From contig NZ_BATC01000002.1 in NCBI RefSeq assembly GCF_000466985.1, forward strand, positions 1-64,000: 64,000 nucleotides of DNA, given 5' to 3'. The position numbers and the translations under genes are program-made. Origin of the DNA: Brevundimonas abyssalis TAR-001. GTDB lineage: Bacteria > Pseudomonadota > Alphaproteobacteria > Caulobacterales > Caulobacteraceae. A model generated the notes under the pieces. That model had not been told where the DNA came from. It did not search any database and was given only the letters and a program-made list of their open reading frames with translations. Each line of letters starts with the position of its first letter. Within the stretch, counting starts at the first letter, position 1. Positions 9,077-17,921 of this stretch are shown one piece after another.

Positions 9077-11405
9077 CTACGTCTTCTCCACGAACGTATC
9101 GATCACCTTCTTCTCGCCGGCCTTCTCGAAGTCCACCACCAGCTTGTTGCCCTCGATGGCGCGGATCGCGCCGTAGCCGAACTTCTGGTGGAACACGCGC
9201 TCGCCGCGCGCCCAGTTGGACGACGCCTTCGGGTCCCCCGTGGCGATCAGGCGGCCCTTGCCCTCGATGACGGCGTTGCGGGCCATGCGGTCGCGGGGCG
9301 TGGTGGAGGCGGTGAAGCTCTGGGCGCGCTTCCAGCCGGGGCTGGAGTATCCCGCGCCGAACACCGGCGTGTCGTCCCAGCGGGACTTGGCTTCCTTCAG
9401 ACCCGGCCCGGCGCCGTAATAGCCGGTGTCGCTCTCGGCCTGCACATGGTCGATGGGCAGTTCGTCCACGAAGCGGCTGGGCAGCTGGCTGGTCCAGCGG
9501 CCATAGACCAGACGGTTGGCGGCGAAGCTGATGCGCGCGTCCTCGCGGGCCCGGGTGACGCCCACGTAGGCGAGGCGCCGTTCCTCCTCCAGACCCTTCT
9601 CGCCCTTCTCGTCGATGCTGCGCTGGGACGGGAACACCCCTTCCTCCCAGCCGGGCAGAAAGACCAGCGGGAACTCCAGCCCCTTGGCGGCGTGCAGGGT
9701 CATGATCTGCACCGCATCCTCGCCCGCGCCCCGGTCCAGATCCATGACCAGCGAGACGTGCTCCAGATAGGCCTGCAGGCTGTCGAACGCCTGCATGGAC
9801 TGGGTCAGCTCCTTGAGGTTGTCCAGCCGGGTCTGGCCGCTCGCCCGGTCGGCGCGCTGCATGTCGGTGTAGCCGCTTTCCTCCAGAATGGTTTCGGTCA
9901 GCTCGCCGTGGGTCACGGTCCCCGCCATGGCCCGCCAGCGGTCCAGGTCGCGCACGAAATTGGACAGGGCCGTGCGGGTGCGGGCCTGCAGTTCGTCGGT
10001 GTTGATCAGGCCGCGCACGGCGGTCAGGGCGGACAGGTTGTGCTGGCGCGCGATGGCCAGGATCTTCTGCACCGAGGTGTCGCCGATGCCGCGCTTGGGC
10101 GTATTGACGATGCGCTCGAACGCCAGATCGTCGTCCTCGGACTGGATCAGGCGCAGATAGGCGTGGGCGTCGCGGATCTCGGCCCGCTCGAAGAAGCGCG
10201 GTCCGCCCACGACGGTGTAGGGAATGGCCAGCAGGACGAACCGCTCCTCGAACGCCCGCATCTGGAACGAGGCGCGCACCAGAATGGCGATGTCGCTGTA
10301 TTTGCGGCCCGCGCGGCGCTGGGTCTCGATCTCGTCGGCGATCAGGCGGCTTTCGGCCTCGCCGTCCCAGACGCCCTGCACCCGCACCTTCTCGCCGCCG
10401 TCGGCCTCGGTCCAAAGGGTCTTGCCCAGACGGCCCTTGTTGGCCTCGATCAGGCCCGAGGCGGCGCCGAGGATGTGCGAGGTGGAGCGATAGTTGCGCT
10501 CCAGCCGGATCACCTTCGCGCCCGGGAAATCCCGCTCGAAGCGGAGGATGTTGTCCACCTCGGCGCCGCGCCAGCCATAGATGGACTGGTCGTCATCGCC
10601 GACGCAGCAGACGTTGCCGGTGGAGGACGACAGCAGCCGCAGCCACAGGTACTGGGCCACGTTGGTGTCCTGATACTCGTCCACCAGGATGTATTTGAAC
10701 CGCCGCCGATAGTCCTCGGCCAGGCCGGGTTCTTGCCCAGGATGGTCAGGTTGTGCAGCAGCAGGTCGCCGAAATCGCAGGCGTTCAGTGACACCAGCCG
10801 CGCCTGATAGGCGGCGTACAGACCCTTGCCCTTGCCGTTGGCGAAGTCCTCGCCCGCCGGCAGGGTGTCCGGGGTCCAGCCGCGGTTCTTCCAGTGGTCG
10901 ATCATCCCGGACAGGGATCGGGGCGTCCACCGTTTGGTGTCGATGTTGGCCGCTTCCAGCAGCTGTTTCAGCACCCGTTCCTGATCGTCCATGTCGAGGA
11001 TGGTGAAGCTGGATTTCAACCCCACCAGCTCCGCATGGCGGCGCAGGATCTGGGCGGCCACGCTGTGGAAGGTGCCCAGCCAGCGCAGGCCCTCGGCCGA
11101 CGGCCCGATCAGATGGGTGATCCGCTCTCGCATCTCCCGCGCGGCCTTGTTGGTGAAGGTGACCACCAGCAGCTCCCACGGCCGGGCCTTGCCCGTGGCC
11201 AGGATGTGCGCCAGCCGGGTGGTCAGGACCCGCGTCTTGCCCGTGCCCGCGCCCGCCAGCACCAGCACCGGCCCCTCGGTGGTCTCGACCGCCAGCCGCT
11301 GTTCGGGATTGAGCCCGGCCATGTAGTCGCCGGCGCCCTGCGGGGCGCCTCGGGCGGGCGGGCGCGGGCCAGGTCGGAAATGCGGGGAGACGGAAGATCG
11401 GTCAC
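9077..11405 (-). CDS. uvrD: UvrD/PcrA/Rep-type DNA helicase II (one, probably two frameshifts)
   Basis: A superfamily 1 3'-to-5' helicase for nucleotide-excision and mismatch repair, about 776 residues after repair. Motifs in order: NPEQRLAVETTEG, GAGTGKTRVLTTR (Walker A), TFTNKAAREM, DEYQDTN (Walker B), GDDDQSIYGWRGA, LERNYRST, LMTLHAAKGLEF-type motif V as QIMTLHAAKGLEF, and VGVTRARE. The C-terminal FHQKFGYGAIRAIEGNK is the UvrD RNA-polymerase-interacting Tudor fold. One base is missing near 10726 (between KNP and GLAEDY). The start is uncertain: ATG 11322 (MAGLNPEQ) keeps the frame, whereas GTG 11405 gives VTDLPSPRISDLARARPPEA and needs one more added C near 11350, which matches the error type elsewhere. 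Confidence 0.93.
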
Positions 11406-11543
11406 GAAACGAAAGGCTGCCTGATGCGGATTCGGAAAGGGAGAACATAAGTAGCACGCAGCGACGCGCCAGCGCGACCGCAGGGAACCGCAAGGCTTCG
11501 ATCCCGTTCCGGCTCCATCAGAAAACAATGGGAGGATTCAATC

Positions 11544-11726
11544 ATGGCGGAAGACGGCAAGGGAGGCGGCAACTCCGGCCTGGCGTTCATCGTCGGCGGA
11601 CTGCTCGTGGTGGTGATCGTCATCGCCTGGTTCCTGTTCGCGGGCGGCGGCATGCCGGGCGGCGAAAAGGACGTGGACATCGATGTCAGCATGCCTGAGG
11701 CGCCCGCAGCGCCCGCCGGCGAATAA
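11544..11726 (+). CDS. Small one-helix membrane protein, paralog of the next gene
   Basis: A 60-residue protein: a short glycine-rich polar head (MAEDGKGGGNSG), one membrane helix (LAFIVGGLLVVVIVIAWFLF), then a periplasm-facing acidic tail with KDVDIDVSMPEAPAAP. A GGAGG ribosome-binding site lies just upstream (11531-11535). The next gene, 12 bases downstream, repeats the same plan (FIVGG helix, then DVDIxxxxP tail), so the two are tandem paralogs. No named family is recognised. The start at 11544 is the only one in a sensible position. Function unknown; the acidic DVDI motif in both suggests a shared binding task. Confidence 0.7.
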   Translation: MAEDGKGGGNSGLAFIVGGLLVVVIVIAWFLFAGGGMPGGEKDVDIDVSMPEAPAAPAGE

Positions 11727-11738
11727 GGAGCACGCTTC

Positions 11739-12065
11739 ATGACCGACCCCAACCTGCCTCCGACCTCGACCCCGCCCCCGGAAGAGCCCCGGCCCCAGAC
11801 GACCATCCACAACAATGCGCCGCCGCCCGAGAAATCCGGCGGGGGAGGCAGCGGCTGGCTGATCTTCATCGTCGGCGGCCTGGTTGTGCTGGTGGCGATC
11901 CTGGCCTGGGTGTTCTGGTCCGGCGGCGCCATGACCCCGACGTCCGAGGACCGCGACGTGGACATCAGCATCGAGGCGCCCACTCTGCCTGATATGCCCG
12001 AGCCCCCGGCCAACCCGCTGCCGGAGGCCCCGGCACCGGATCCGGCGCCCGCCACGGCGGAATAA
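11739..12065 (+). CDS. Proline-rich one-helix membrane protein, paralog of the previous gene
   Basis: A 108-residue protein. The cytoplasmic head is proline-rich (LPPTSTPPPEEPRPQ), followed by a glycine patch and one helix (GWLIFIVGGLVVLVAILAWV). The outer tail has DRDVDISIEAPTLPDM and then a proline/alanine run. FIVGGL, AW, a GG pair and DVDI align with the 60-residue neighbour, so it is a lengthened duplicate. An AAGGAG ribosome-binding site precedes ATG 11739. A clear terminator follows at 12085-12114, so the two genes form one transcription unit. No known domain. Confidence 0.7.
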   Translation: MTDPNLPPTSTPPPEEPRPQTTIHNNAPPPEKSGGGGSGWLIFIVGGLVVLVAILAWVFWSGGAMTPTSEDRDVDISIEAPTLPDMPEPPANPLPEAPAPDPAPATAE

Positions 12066-12084
12066 GCTTCGGAAAACAGACTGA

Positions 12085-12114
12085 CGTCCCGGTCCCAGCG
12101 GCCGGGGCGTTTTT
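12085..12114 (+). terminator. Rho-independent terminator
   Basis: CGTCCCGG and CCGGGGCG make an 8-bp stem (one G-U pair) with a 9-base loop, followed directly by TTTTT. It ends the two-gene membrane-protein unit and lies against the 3' end of the convergent ribbon-helix-helix gene. Confidence 0.8.
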
Positions 12115-12339
12115 CTATGGCCCGACCGGATGGCGACCGCGCCAGTCCAGGGCGGTCAGGCGACAGGCCGAGGCGAGGGGCCGTCGACCGCGGTTCGCAT
12201 CGATACGGGCCACCAGGCCCGCGGCGGTCAGGCCGTCATGGGCTGCGATCTCGTCCAGCACCGCCCAGAATTCCGGCTCCAGCGCCACCGAGGTGGCGTG
12301 GCCGGCGAGCAGGACGGAGCGCTTCTTCAGGGTCGACAC
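12115..12339 (-). CDS. Ribbon-helix-helix domain protein
   Basis: A 74-residue protein starting at GTG 12339 as MSTLKKRSVLLAGHATSVAL. KKRSVLLAGHATSVALEPEF followed by WAVLDEIAAHDGLTAAGLVA and RIDANRG is the pattern of the RHH_4 family, small DNA-binding-like proteins common in Alphaproteobacteria and of poorly known role. The C-terminal end (LTALDWRGRHPVGP) is longer than usual and abuts the opposite-strand terminator. It has no obvious operon partner; hemF starts on the same strand upstream with a gap of about 80 bases. Confidence 0.75.
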   Translation of the reverse strand: MSTLKKRSVLLAGHATSVALEPEFWAVLDEIAAHDGLTAAGLVARIDANRGRRPLASACRLTALDWRGRHPVGP

Positions 12340-12418
12340 AACACGGTCCCATCAATCCGGGTCAGGTTACGCAGGTTCGTTCGCAACTTCGGGCGGGTCA
12401 TCATGAGGCGGCCCGATC

Positions 12419-13297
12419 CTACGGCCATTTCACCTCGGGCGGCATTGAGCTGAGGATCGAGTCCACATTGCCGCCGGTCTTCAGGCCGAAGGTGGTGCCC
12501 CGATCGTAGAGCAGATTGAATTCCACGTATCGTCCGCGTCTTATGAGCTGTTCCTCGCGTTCAGCCTCCGTCCACGGTTCGCCCATCCGCGCGCGCACCA
12601 GCCGGGGATAGACGTCCAGAAAGGCCAGACCCACGTCGCGGGTGAAGGCGAAGTCCCGGTCCCAGTCGCCGCTGTCGTGGTGGTCGTAGAAGATGCCGCC
12701 GACGCCGCGCGGCTCGTTGCGGTGGGGCAGGAAGAAATACTCCTCGCACCAGGCCTTGTATTTGGCATGCCAGTCCGGGTCGTGGGCGTCGCAGGCTCCC
12801 TGCATGGCCGCGTGGAAATCGACCGCGTCCGGGAAGTCCTGCTGACGTTGCCAGGCCAGCAGCGGGGTCAGGTCGGCGCCGCCGCCGAACCAGCTTTTGG
12901 TCGTGGCGATGAAGCGGGTGTTCATGTGCACGGCGGGCACGCGGGGGCTCTTCATGTGGGCGATCAGGCTGACGCCCGTGGCGAAGAAGCGGGGATCGTC
13001 CGCCGCGCCCGGCACCTGTCTGGCGTAATCCGCCGGGAACTCGCCGTGGACGGTGGAGACGTGCACGCCCACCTTCTCGAACAGGCGGCCGTGCATCATG
13101 CCCATGACGCCGCCGCCGCCCGCTTCGCGGTTCCAGGGGGTGCGCACGAACCGGCCCGGCTCGCCCGGATAGAGATCGGCGGGGGCCTCGTCCTCCAGCG
13201 CCTCGAAGGCGGCGCAGATGCGGTCGCGCAACTCTTCGAACCAGGCGCGGGCGCGGGCTTTGCGGTCATCCATGGCGGGATCAGGGGTGTCGGTCAT
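12419..13297 (-). CDS. hemF: Oxygen-dependent coproporphyrinogen III oxidase
   Basis: Catalyses two oxidative decarboxylations of coproporphyrinogen III to protoporphyrinogen IX in haem synthesis, in the cytosol. At 292 residues it has the family length. Conserved blocks are [65 protein letters not shown] and [16 protein letters not shown]. The frame is intact. It is transcribed away from the M19 dipeptidase gene; the 113-base gap must hold both promoters. Use of this oxygen-requiring form implies aerobic growth. Confidence 0.97.
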   Translation of the reverse strand: MTDTPDPAMDDRKARARAWFEELRDRICAAFEALEDEAPADLYPGEPGRFVRTPWNREAGGGGVMGMMHGRLFEKVGVHVSTVHGEFPADYARQVPGAADDPRFFATGVSLIAHMKSPRVPAVHMNTRFIATTKSWFGGGADLTPLLAWQRQQDFPDAVDFHAAMQGACDAHDPDWHAKYKAWCEEYFFLPHRNEPRGVGGIFYDHHDSGDWDRDFAFTRDVGLAFLDVYPRLVRARMGEPWTEAEREEQLIRRGRYVEFNLLYDRGTTFGLKTGGNVDSILSSMPPEVKWP

Positions 13298-13410
13298 GGG
13301 GCGATTGAAACCACGGTTGAGCCCCGCGCAACAGAGCCGGCGATCGCGGGCGCTTGTGTCGCAGGACCGGGGCGGACACTCTGGCGCCGTTCGATCAGGG
13401 GAGTCGCTTC

Positions 13411-14649
13411 ATGAACCGTTTCGCCGCCGCCGCCGTTGTCAGCCTTGTCATGGCCGTCCCCGCCGCATCCCAGACGCCCGAACAGGCGCGCGCGATCCTC
13501 GAGACCACGCCGCTGGTCGACGGGCACAACGACCTGCCCTGGGCGCTGCGCCAGCGGTTCGGCTCGGACGTGCACGGGGTGGACCTGACCCAGGACCAGT
13601 CGGGACTGGCGCCGTCGCTGCACACGGACATCCCCCGCCTGCGGTCCGGCGGGGTGGGGGCGCAGTTCTGGTCCGTGTATGTGCCCGCCGGCATGGAGCC
13701 GCTGGAGGCCGCCCGGGCGACCTTCGAGCAGATCGACGTGGTCAACCGGATGCTGGCCGCCTATCCGGACGCCTTCGCTTTCGCGGCCACGGCGGACGAT
13801 GTGGAGCGTCTCCATCGGGAGGGCCGCATCGCGTCGCTGATCGGCATCGAGGGCGGATACTCCATCGCGGAGTCCATGGGTCTGCTGCGCCAGTTCTTCG
13901 AGGCGGGCGTGCGCTACATGACCCTGACCCATTCGGCGACCACCAGCTGGGCCGACTCGGCCACCGATGCGCCGCAGCACGACGGCCTGACGCCCTTCGG
14001 CGAAGCGGTGGTGCGCGAGATGAACCGGCTGGGCATGCTGGTGGACCTGAGCCATGTGTCCGAGGCCACCATGATGGACGCCATGCGGGTGTCCGCGGCG
14101 CCGGTGATCTTCTCCCACTCCTCGGCCCGCGCCGTGACCGACCACCCGCGCAATGTGCCCGACAGCGTGCTGCGCCTGATGCCCGAGGACGGCGGGGTGG
14201 TCATGGTCACCTTCGTGCCGGGCTTCGTGAACGAGGATGTGCGGGCCCACGGCGCGGCCATGGCGGCCGAGCGGGCGCGGCTGCAATCGCTCAACCCGGG
14301 TGATCCCGAGGCCGTGACGGCGGGGCTGGCCGCGTGGCGTGACGCGAATCCGGCGCCGGTCGCGACCATCGCCGACGTGGCGGATCACATCGACCACATT
14401 CGTCGGGTAGCGGGGGTGGATCACGTGGGGCTGGGCGGCGATTTCGACGGGGTCGGGTCGTTGCCCGAGGGCCTGACCGGGGTAGAGACCTACCCCGCCC
14501 TGCTGGCTGAACTGATGCGGCGGGGCTGGTCGGAAGCGGACATCCGCAAGCTGTCGGGCGAGAACGTGCTGCGGGCCATGCGAGCGGCGGAGGCGACGGC
14601 GGCGCGAATGGCGGACCAGCGTCCGTCCCTGGCCCGCATCGACGACTAG
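13411..14649 (+). CDS. Secreted membrane-dipeptidase-family (M19) peptidase
   Basis: A 412-residue zinc dipeptidase of the renal dipeptidase family, exported by the signal peptide MNRFAAAAVVSLVMAVPAAS. Zinc ligands are in DGHNDLPW, IGIEGGYS (bridging glutamate), MLVDLSHVSEATM and FSHSSARAV; DHVGLGGDFDGV supplies the C-terminal aspartate region. It probably cleaves dipeptides, possibly of cell-wall origin, in the periplasm. The ATG at 13411 has an AGGGGAG site 7 bases upstream and opens at the signal peptide. Its end overlaps the convergent ksgA by 4 bases. Confidence 0.92.
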   Translation: MNRFAAAAVVSLVMAVPAASQTPEQARAILETTPLVDGHNDLPWALRQRFGSDVHGVDLTQDQSGLAPSLHTDIPRLRSGGVGAQFWSVYVPAGMEPLEAARATFEQIDVVNRMLAAYPDAFAFAATADDVERLHREGRIASLIGIEGGYSIAESMGLLRQFFEAGVRYMTLTHSATTSWADSATDAPQHDGLTPFGEAVVREMNRLGMLVDLSHVSEATMMDAMRVSAAPVIFSHSSARAVTDHPRNVPDSVLRLMPEDGGVVMVTFVPGFVNEDVRAHGAAMAAERARLQSLNPGDPEAVTAGLAAWRDANPAPVATIADVADHIDHIRRVAGVDHVGLGGDFDGVGSLPEGLTGVETYPALLAELMRRGWSEADIRKLSGENVLRAMRAAEATAARMADQRPSLARIDD

Positions 14650-15455
14650 ATCTCGGCGCGGGCCATGCGCAGGAAGCCTGCCACGTCGACGGTCTCGGCC
14701 CGCGCGTCGGGGTCGATGCCGGCGGCTTCGCACAGGGCCGCGCCGCCCAGGGTCTTGAGGCTGGACCGCAGCATCTTGCGGCGCTGGCCGAAGGCGGCGG
14801 CGGTGACCTGCTCCAGCCGCTTCAGCACAGCGGGCTCGGGCCGGTCGGGCCGGGGCGTCAGATGGACCACGGCGGAGTCCACTCGCGGCGGCGGGGTGAA
14901 GGCGCGGGCCGGCAGATCCATGACCACGCGCGCCTCGCACACCGCCTGGCTGATGACCGCCAGACGGCCGTAGGCGTCGTCGCCCACGTCGGCGGCGACC
15001 CGCTGGGCCACCTCCTTCTGGAACATCAGGGTCAGGGCGTGGGGCGTCCACGGGCCGGTCAGCCACTTGATCAGCAACGGCGTGCCCACATTGTAGGGCA
15101 GGTTGGACACCAGATGCGCCGGGCCATCGACAAGCTCGGCTTCCTTCACCTTCAGGGCGTCGGCCTGGATGATCTCGAGGCGACCCGACCCGTCGTCCAG
15201 TTCGGTGAGCAGGGGGACGAAGCGGGGGTCCTTCTCGACCAGCACCACCTTGCCCGCATCGCTTTCCAGCAGGGCGCGGGTCAGGCCGCCGGGGCCGGGG
15301 CCCACCTCGATCACCGCACGGCCCTCGAACGGCCCGGCGAGGCGGACGATCTTTCGCGTGACGTTCAGGTCCAGCAGGAAGTGCTGGCCGAAGCTCTTCT
15401 TGGCCGACAGCCCGTGGGCGTCCAGGGTTTCGCGCAGGGAGGGGAGGTCGGTCAT
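14646..15455 (-). CDS. rsmA: 16S rRNA (adenine1518-N6/adenine1519-N6)-dimethyltransferase
   Basis: Also called KsgA. It dimethylates two adjacent adenines in the 3' hairpin of 16S rRNA during late 30S assembly. The 269-residue protein has [16 protein letters not shown], the SAM-binding [17 protein letters not shown], the catalytic LVSNLPYNV, and the C-terminal [13 protein letters not shown]. It is the last gene of the lptF-lptG-lptD-surA-pdxA-rsmA series, with its ATG overlapping the pdxA stop as ATGA. That tight coupling to pdxA and surA is conserved across Proteobacteria. Confidence 0.97.
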   Translation of the reverse strand: MTDLPSLRETLDAHGLSAKKSFGQHFLLDLNVTRKIVRLAGPFEGRAVIEVGPGPGGLTRALLESDAGKVVLVEKDPRFVPLLTELDDGSGRLEIIQADALKVKEAELVDGPAHLVSNLPYNVGTPLLIKWLTGPWTPHALTLMFQKEVAQRVAADVGDDAYGRLAVISQAVCEARVVMDLPARAFTPPPRVDSAVVHLTPRPDRPEPAVLKRLEQVTAAAFGQRRKMLRSSLKTLGGAALCEAAGIDPDARAETVDVAGFLRMARAEI

Positions 15456-16479
15456 GAGGCGGCGTGGCGGGCGTCGGCCATGGTGGCGGCCAGACGGATG
15501 GCGGCGATCAGGCTGTCGGGCCGAGCGACGCCCTTGCCGGCGATGTCGAAGCCTGTGCCGTGGTCCGGCGAGGTGCGGATGATGGGCAGGCCCAGGGTGG
15601 CGTTCACCCCGCCCCAGAAGTCCAGTGTCTTGACCGGGATCAGGGCCTGATCGTGATACATGCAGAGGGCCGCGTCATAGGCGCGGCGCGCCTCGTCGTG
15701 GAACAGGGTGTCGGCGGGCAGGGGATCGGTGATCTGTATCCCCTCGGCGCGCAGGGCCTCGGCCGCCGGCTTCAGGATCTCGATCTCCTGCAGGCCCAGC
15801 GCCCCGCCTTCACCCGCGTGGGGGTTCAGGGCCGCCATGGCCAGACGGGGGCGGGCGATGCCGAAATCACGCTTGAGGCACTCGTGGACCACCCGCGCCG
15901 TGCGGCGGATGCGGGCGTCGGTGACCAGTTCTGGCACCTCGTCCAGGGAGACGTGGATGGTGACCAGACAGGCGCGCAGGTCCCTGGCGGTCAGCATCAT
16001 CACCGGCCCCCGCGAGCTGGATAGGGCGTGTCGGCGGTCAGTTCGGCGATGAACTCGGTGTGGCCCGGAAAGCGAAAGCCGGCGGCGTACAGCGGCGCCT
16101 TGGCGATGGGGGCGGTGACGAGGCCGGACACGTCTCCCACCAGGGCCAGATTGACCGCCTGCTCGATCCAGTCGGCCACCGCGCCGGCGTTGGCCGCGTC
16201 GGGGCGGCCCGGCGTGACGGACGCGGGCGCGGGTCTGTCGAGGATGGGCAGGGCCTGCCCGAAACGGGCCCTCGCCTCGGCGGGATCATGGATTGAAGCC
16301 AGGGGTGAGGCACCCGCCGCCGCCAGGGTCCTGCTGTCGCCGATGACGACGAAGGCCGCGTCCGGGTCGTCCCTAAGTACAGCCCAGGCCTTGTGGATGA
16401 TCTCCGGACCGACTCCGGCGGGTTCGCCCAGCGTCAGAGCCAGGGGCGCGCGCATGGATGCGGCGGGCGCCCCCGTCAT
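15452..16479 (-). CDS. pdxA: 4-hydroxythreonine-4-phosphate dehydrogenase (one frameshift)
   Basis: NAD-dependent enzyme of the DXP-dependent pyridoxal phosphate pathway, about 342 residues after repair. The first part has [24 protein letters not shown] and [12 protein letters not shown], ending TPYPARGG before a stop. One G missing from the C/G run at 16007-16011 joins it to [19 protein letters not shown] and then [25 protein letters not shown] and [11 protein letters not shown], which carry the metal-binding histidines and aspartate. It starts 3 bases after surA and overlaps rsmA by 4 bases. The second methionine (16455) is an alternative start. Confidence 0.95.
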
Positions 16480-16482
16480 GGC

Positions 16483-17829
16483 TCAGCTCTTGAAGTCGAT
16501 ATGCGCATCTTCCCGAAGATCGCGGATATAGCGACGCGCCAGCATGGAAAGCTGCTGACCCCTCAGGCGGTTTTCGACCTCGTTGAAATTCGGGGCCTCG
16601 GGGCCGCCCGCGCGACGATCGCAGACCGCAAGCAGGTGCACGCCCAGCGGCGTGCGCACAGGAGCGCTGATCGCGCCGACCTCGGCCGAGCGGGCCACCT
16701 GCTGGAACTGCGGCGCAAGGTCATCCACATCGGACTCGCCGAGATCGGCGCCCAGCATGTCCGTCTCCTGACGGGAGCGCTCGAGGATGTTGTCGCAGGT
16801 CAGCCCGGAGCGGAAGCCGTTGAGACGCTCGGTGGCGGCGGCGATGACCTCGTCGGAAGCGTCCGCGTCCGCCTCGATCATCACCTGACGCAGGTTCACC
16901 AGGCTGGTGGAAGAGCCGTCACGCTTGTCGCGGAGATAGATGATGTAGACCCCGCCATCGACCGGAATGGGGCGCGAGAGCTGGCCGGCTTCCATATTGT
17001 CCAGGGCGACTTGCAGGCCCTGGGGCACTTCACCCTGGATCAGCCAGCCGGCGTCGCCGCCGCTGGCGGCCGACGGGGCGGCGGAGAACTGGCGGGCCAC
17101 CGCCATGAAGGGCGCCCCCTGGATGATCTGCTGCACCAGCTGGTTGGCGCCGTTCATGGCCGCCTGCTGGCCGCCGACGCGCGATGCGTCGAGGAAGATT
17201 TCGCCGACCAGATACTGGGGGCGGCTGGCGGCGGCGGAGATGCGCTGAATGGTCTGGTCCACCTGGTTCCGACCGACGCGCGCGCGGGGACCGAACCGGC
17301 CCCGCACAAGGGCCTCCCATCCGATGCGGACCCGCATCTCCTCGCGAACGGTTTCGGGCCGGACGCCGGCCTCCCCGAGATAGCTGAGATAAGCCTCGGG
17401 CGTGATGCCCACGGATTGGGCGAGCATGGCGAGCTCGGCGTCCACATCCTCATCGGGAATGTTGACCTCGTAACGTGTCAGCTCCTGCCGTTGCAGCTTC
17501 TCGTCGATAAGGTTGTTCAGAGCCTGCTGCTGGATGGCCGGCAGGTTCTCGGCGGTCGGCTGGACCTGGGTCATGGCGATGAGCAGCAGCATGCGCTGAC
17601 GCAGCTCATAGCTGGTGATCGGCACGTCATTGACGAGCACCACCAAGCCTTCGGCCAGATCGAAATCCGCAGCCGGGGCCGGACGCTGCGGGGCCTGCTC
17701 CGCGGAAGGGTCCAGCTGGCCGGCCACGGGCGTATTCGGCGCGGTCTGCGCCACTGCCAACTGGCCCGGCGCCGCAGAAGCCAACATGGCCGCGACCGCG
17801 ACCCCCGCCGTGTAACGCTTGAAAAGCAT
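16483..17829 (-). CDS. surA: Periplasmic chaperone / peptidyl-prolyl isomerase SurA
   Basis: Guides outer-membrane proteins through the periplasm to the BAM complex. The 448-residue protein starts MLFKRYTAGVAVAAMLASAA, a signal peptide, at ATG 17829; upstream in-frame codons give no signal. The SurA N-domain is seen in VVLVNDVPITSYELRQRMLL and NLIDEKLQRQELTRYEV. A parvulin domain follows (YLVGEIFLDASR, QFSAAPSAASGGDAGWL, YIIYLRDKRDG). The C-terminal helix closes with LARRYIRDLREDAHIDF. It lies between lptD, a main client of SurA, and pdxA, an order kept in many Proteobacteria. Confidence 0.94.
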   Translation of the reverse strand: MLFKRYTAGVAVAAMLASAAPGQLAVAQTAPNTPVAGQLDPSAEQAPQRPAPAADFDLAEGLVVLVNDVPITSYELRQRMLLLIAMTQVQPTAENLPAIQQQALNNLIDEKLQRQELTRYEVNIPDEDVDAELAMLAQSVGITPEAYLSYLGEAGVRPETVREEMRVRIGWEALVRGRFGPRARVGRNQVDQTIQRISAAASRPQYLVGEIFLDASRVGGQQAAMNGANQLVQQIIQGAPFMAVARQFSAAPSAASGGDAGWLIQGEVPQGLQVALDNMEAGQLSRPIPVDGGVYIIYLRDKRDGSSTSLVNLRQVMIEADADASDEVIAAATERLNGFRSGLTCDNILERSRQETDMLGADLGESDVDDLAPQFQQVARSAEVGAISAPVRTPLGVHLLAVCDRRAGGPEAPNFNEVENRLRGQQLSMLARRYIRDLREDAHIDFKS

Positions 17830-17921
17830 GTCTCGTCTTTGTCCCTGGATCCGCTCAGTGCACATTTCGGCGGAGCGTACCGATGAATGGCGCCCATATC
17901 ATGGTTCGGACGGACGTCCGA

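Noticed and set aside
15452-16479. pdxA as two independent half genes with a start at MMMLTARD
   Set aside because: The second half begins in mid-domain, and one G added to the 16007-16011 run gives the continuous family sequence.
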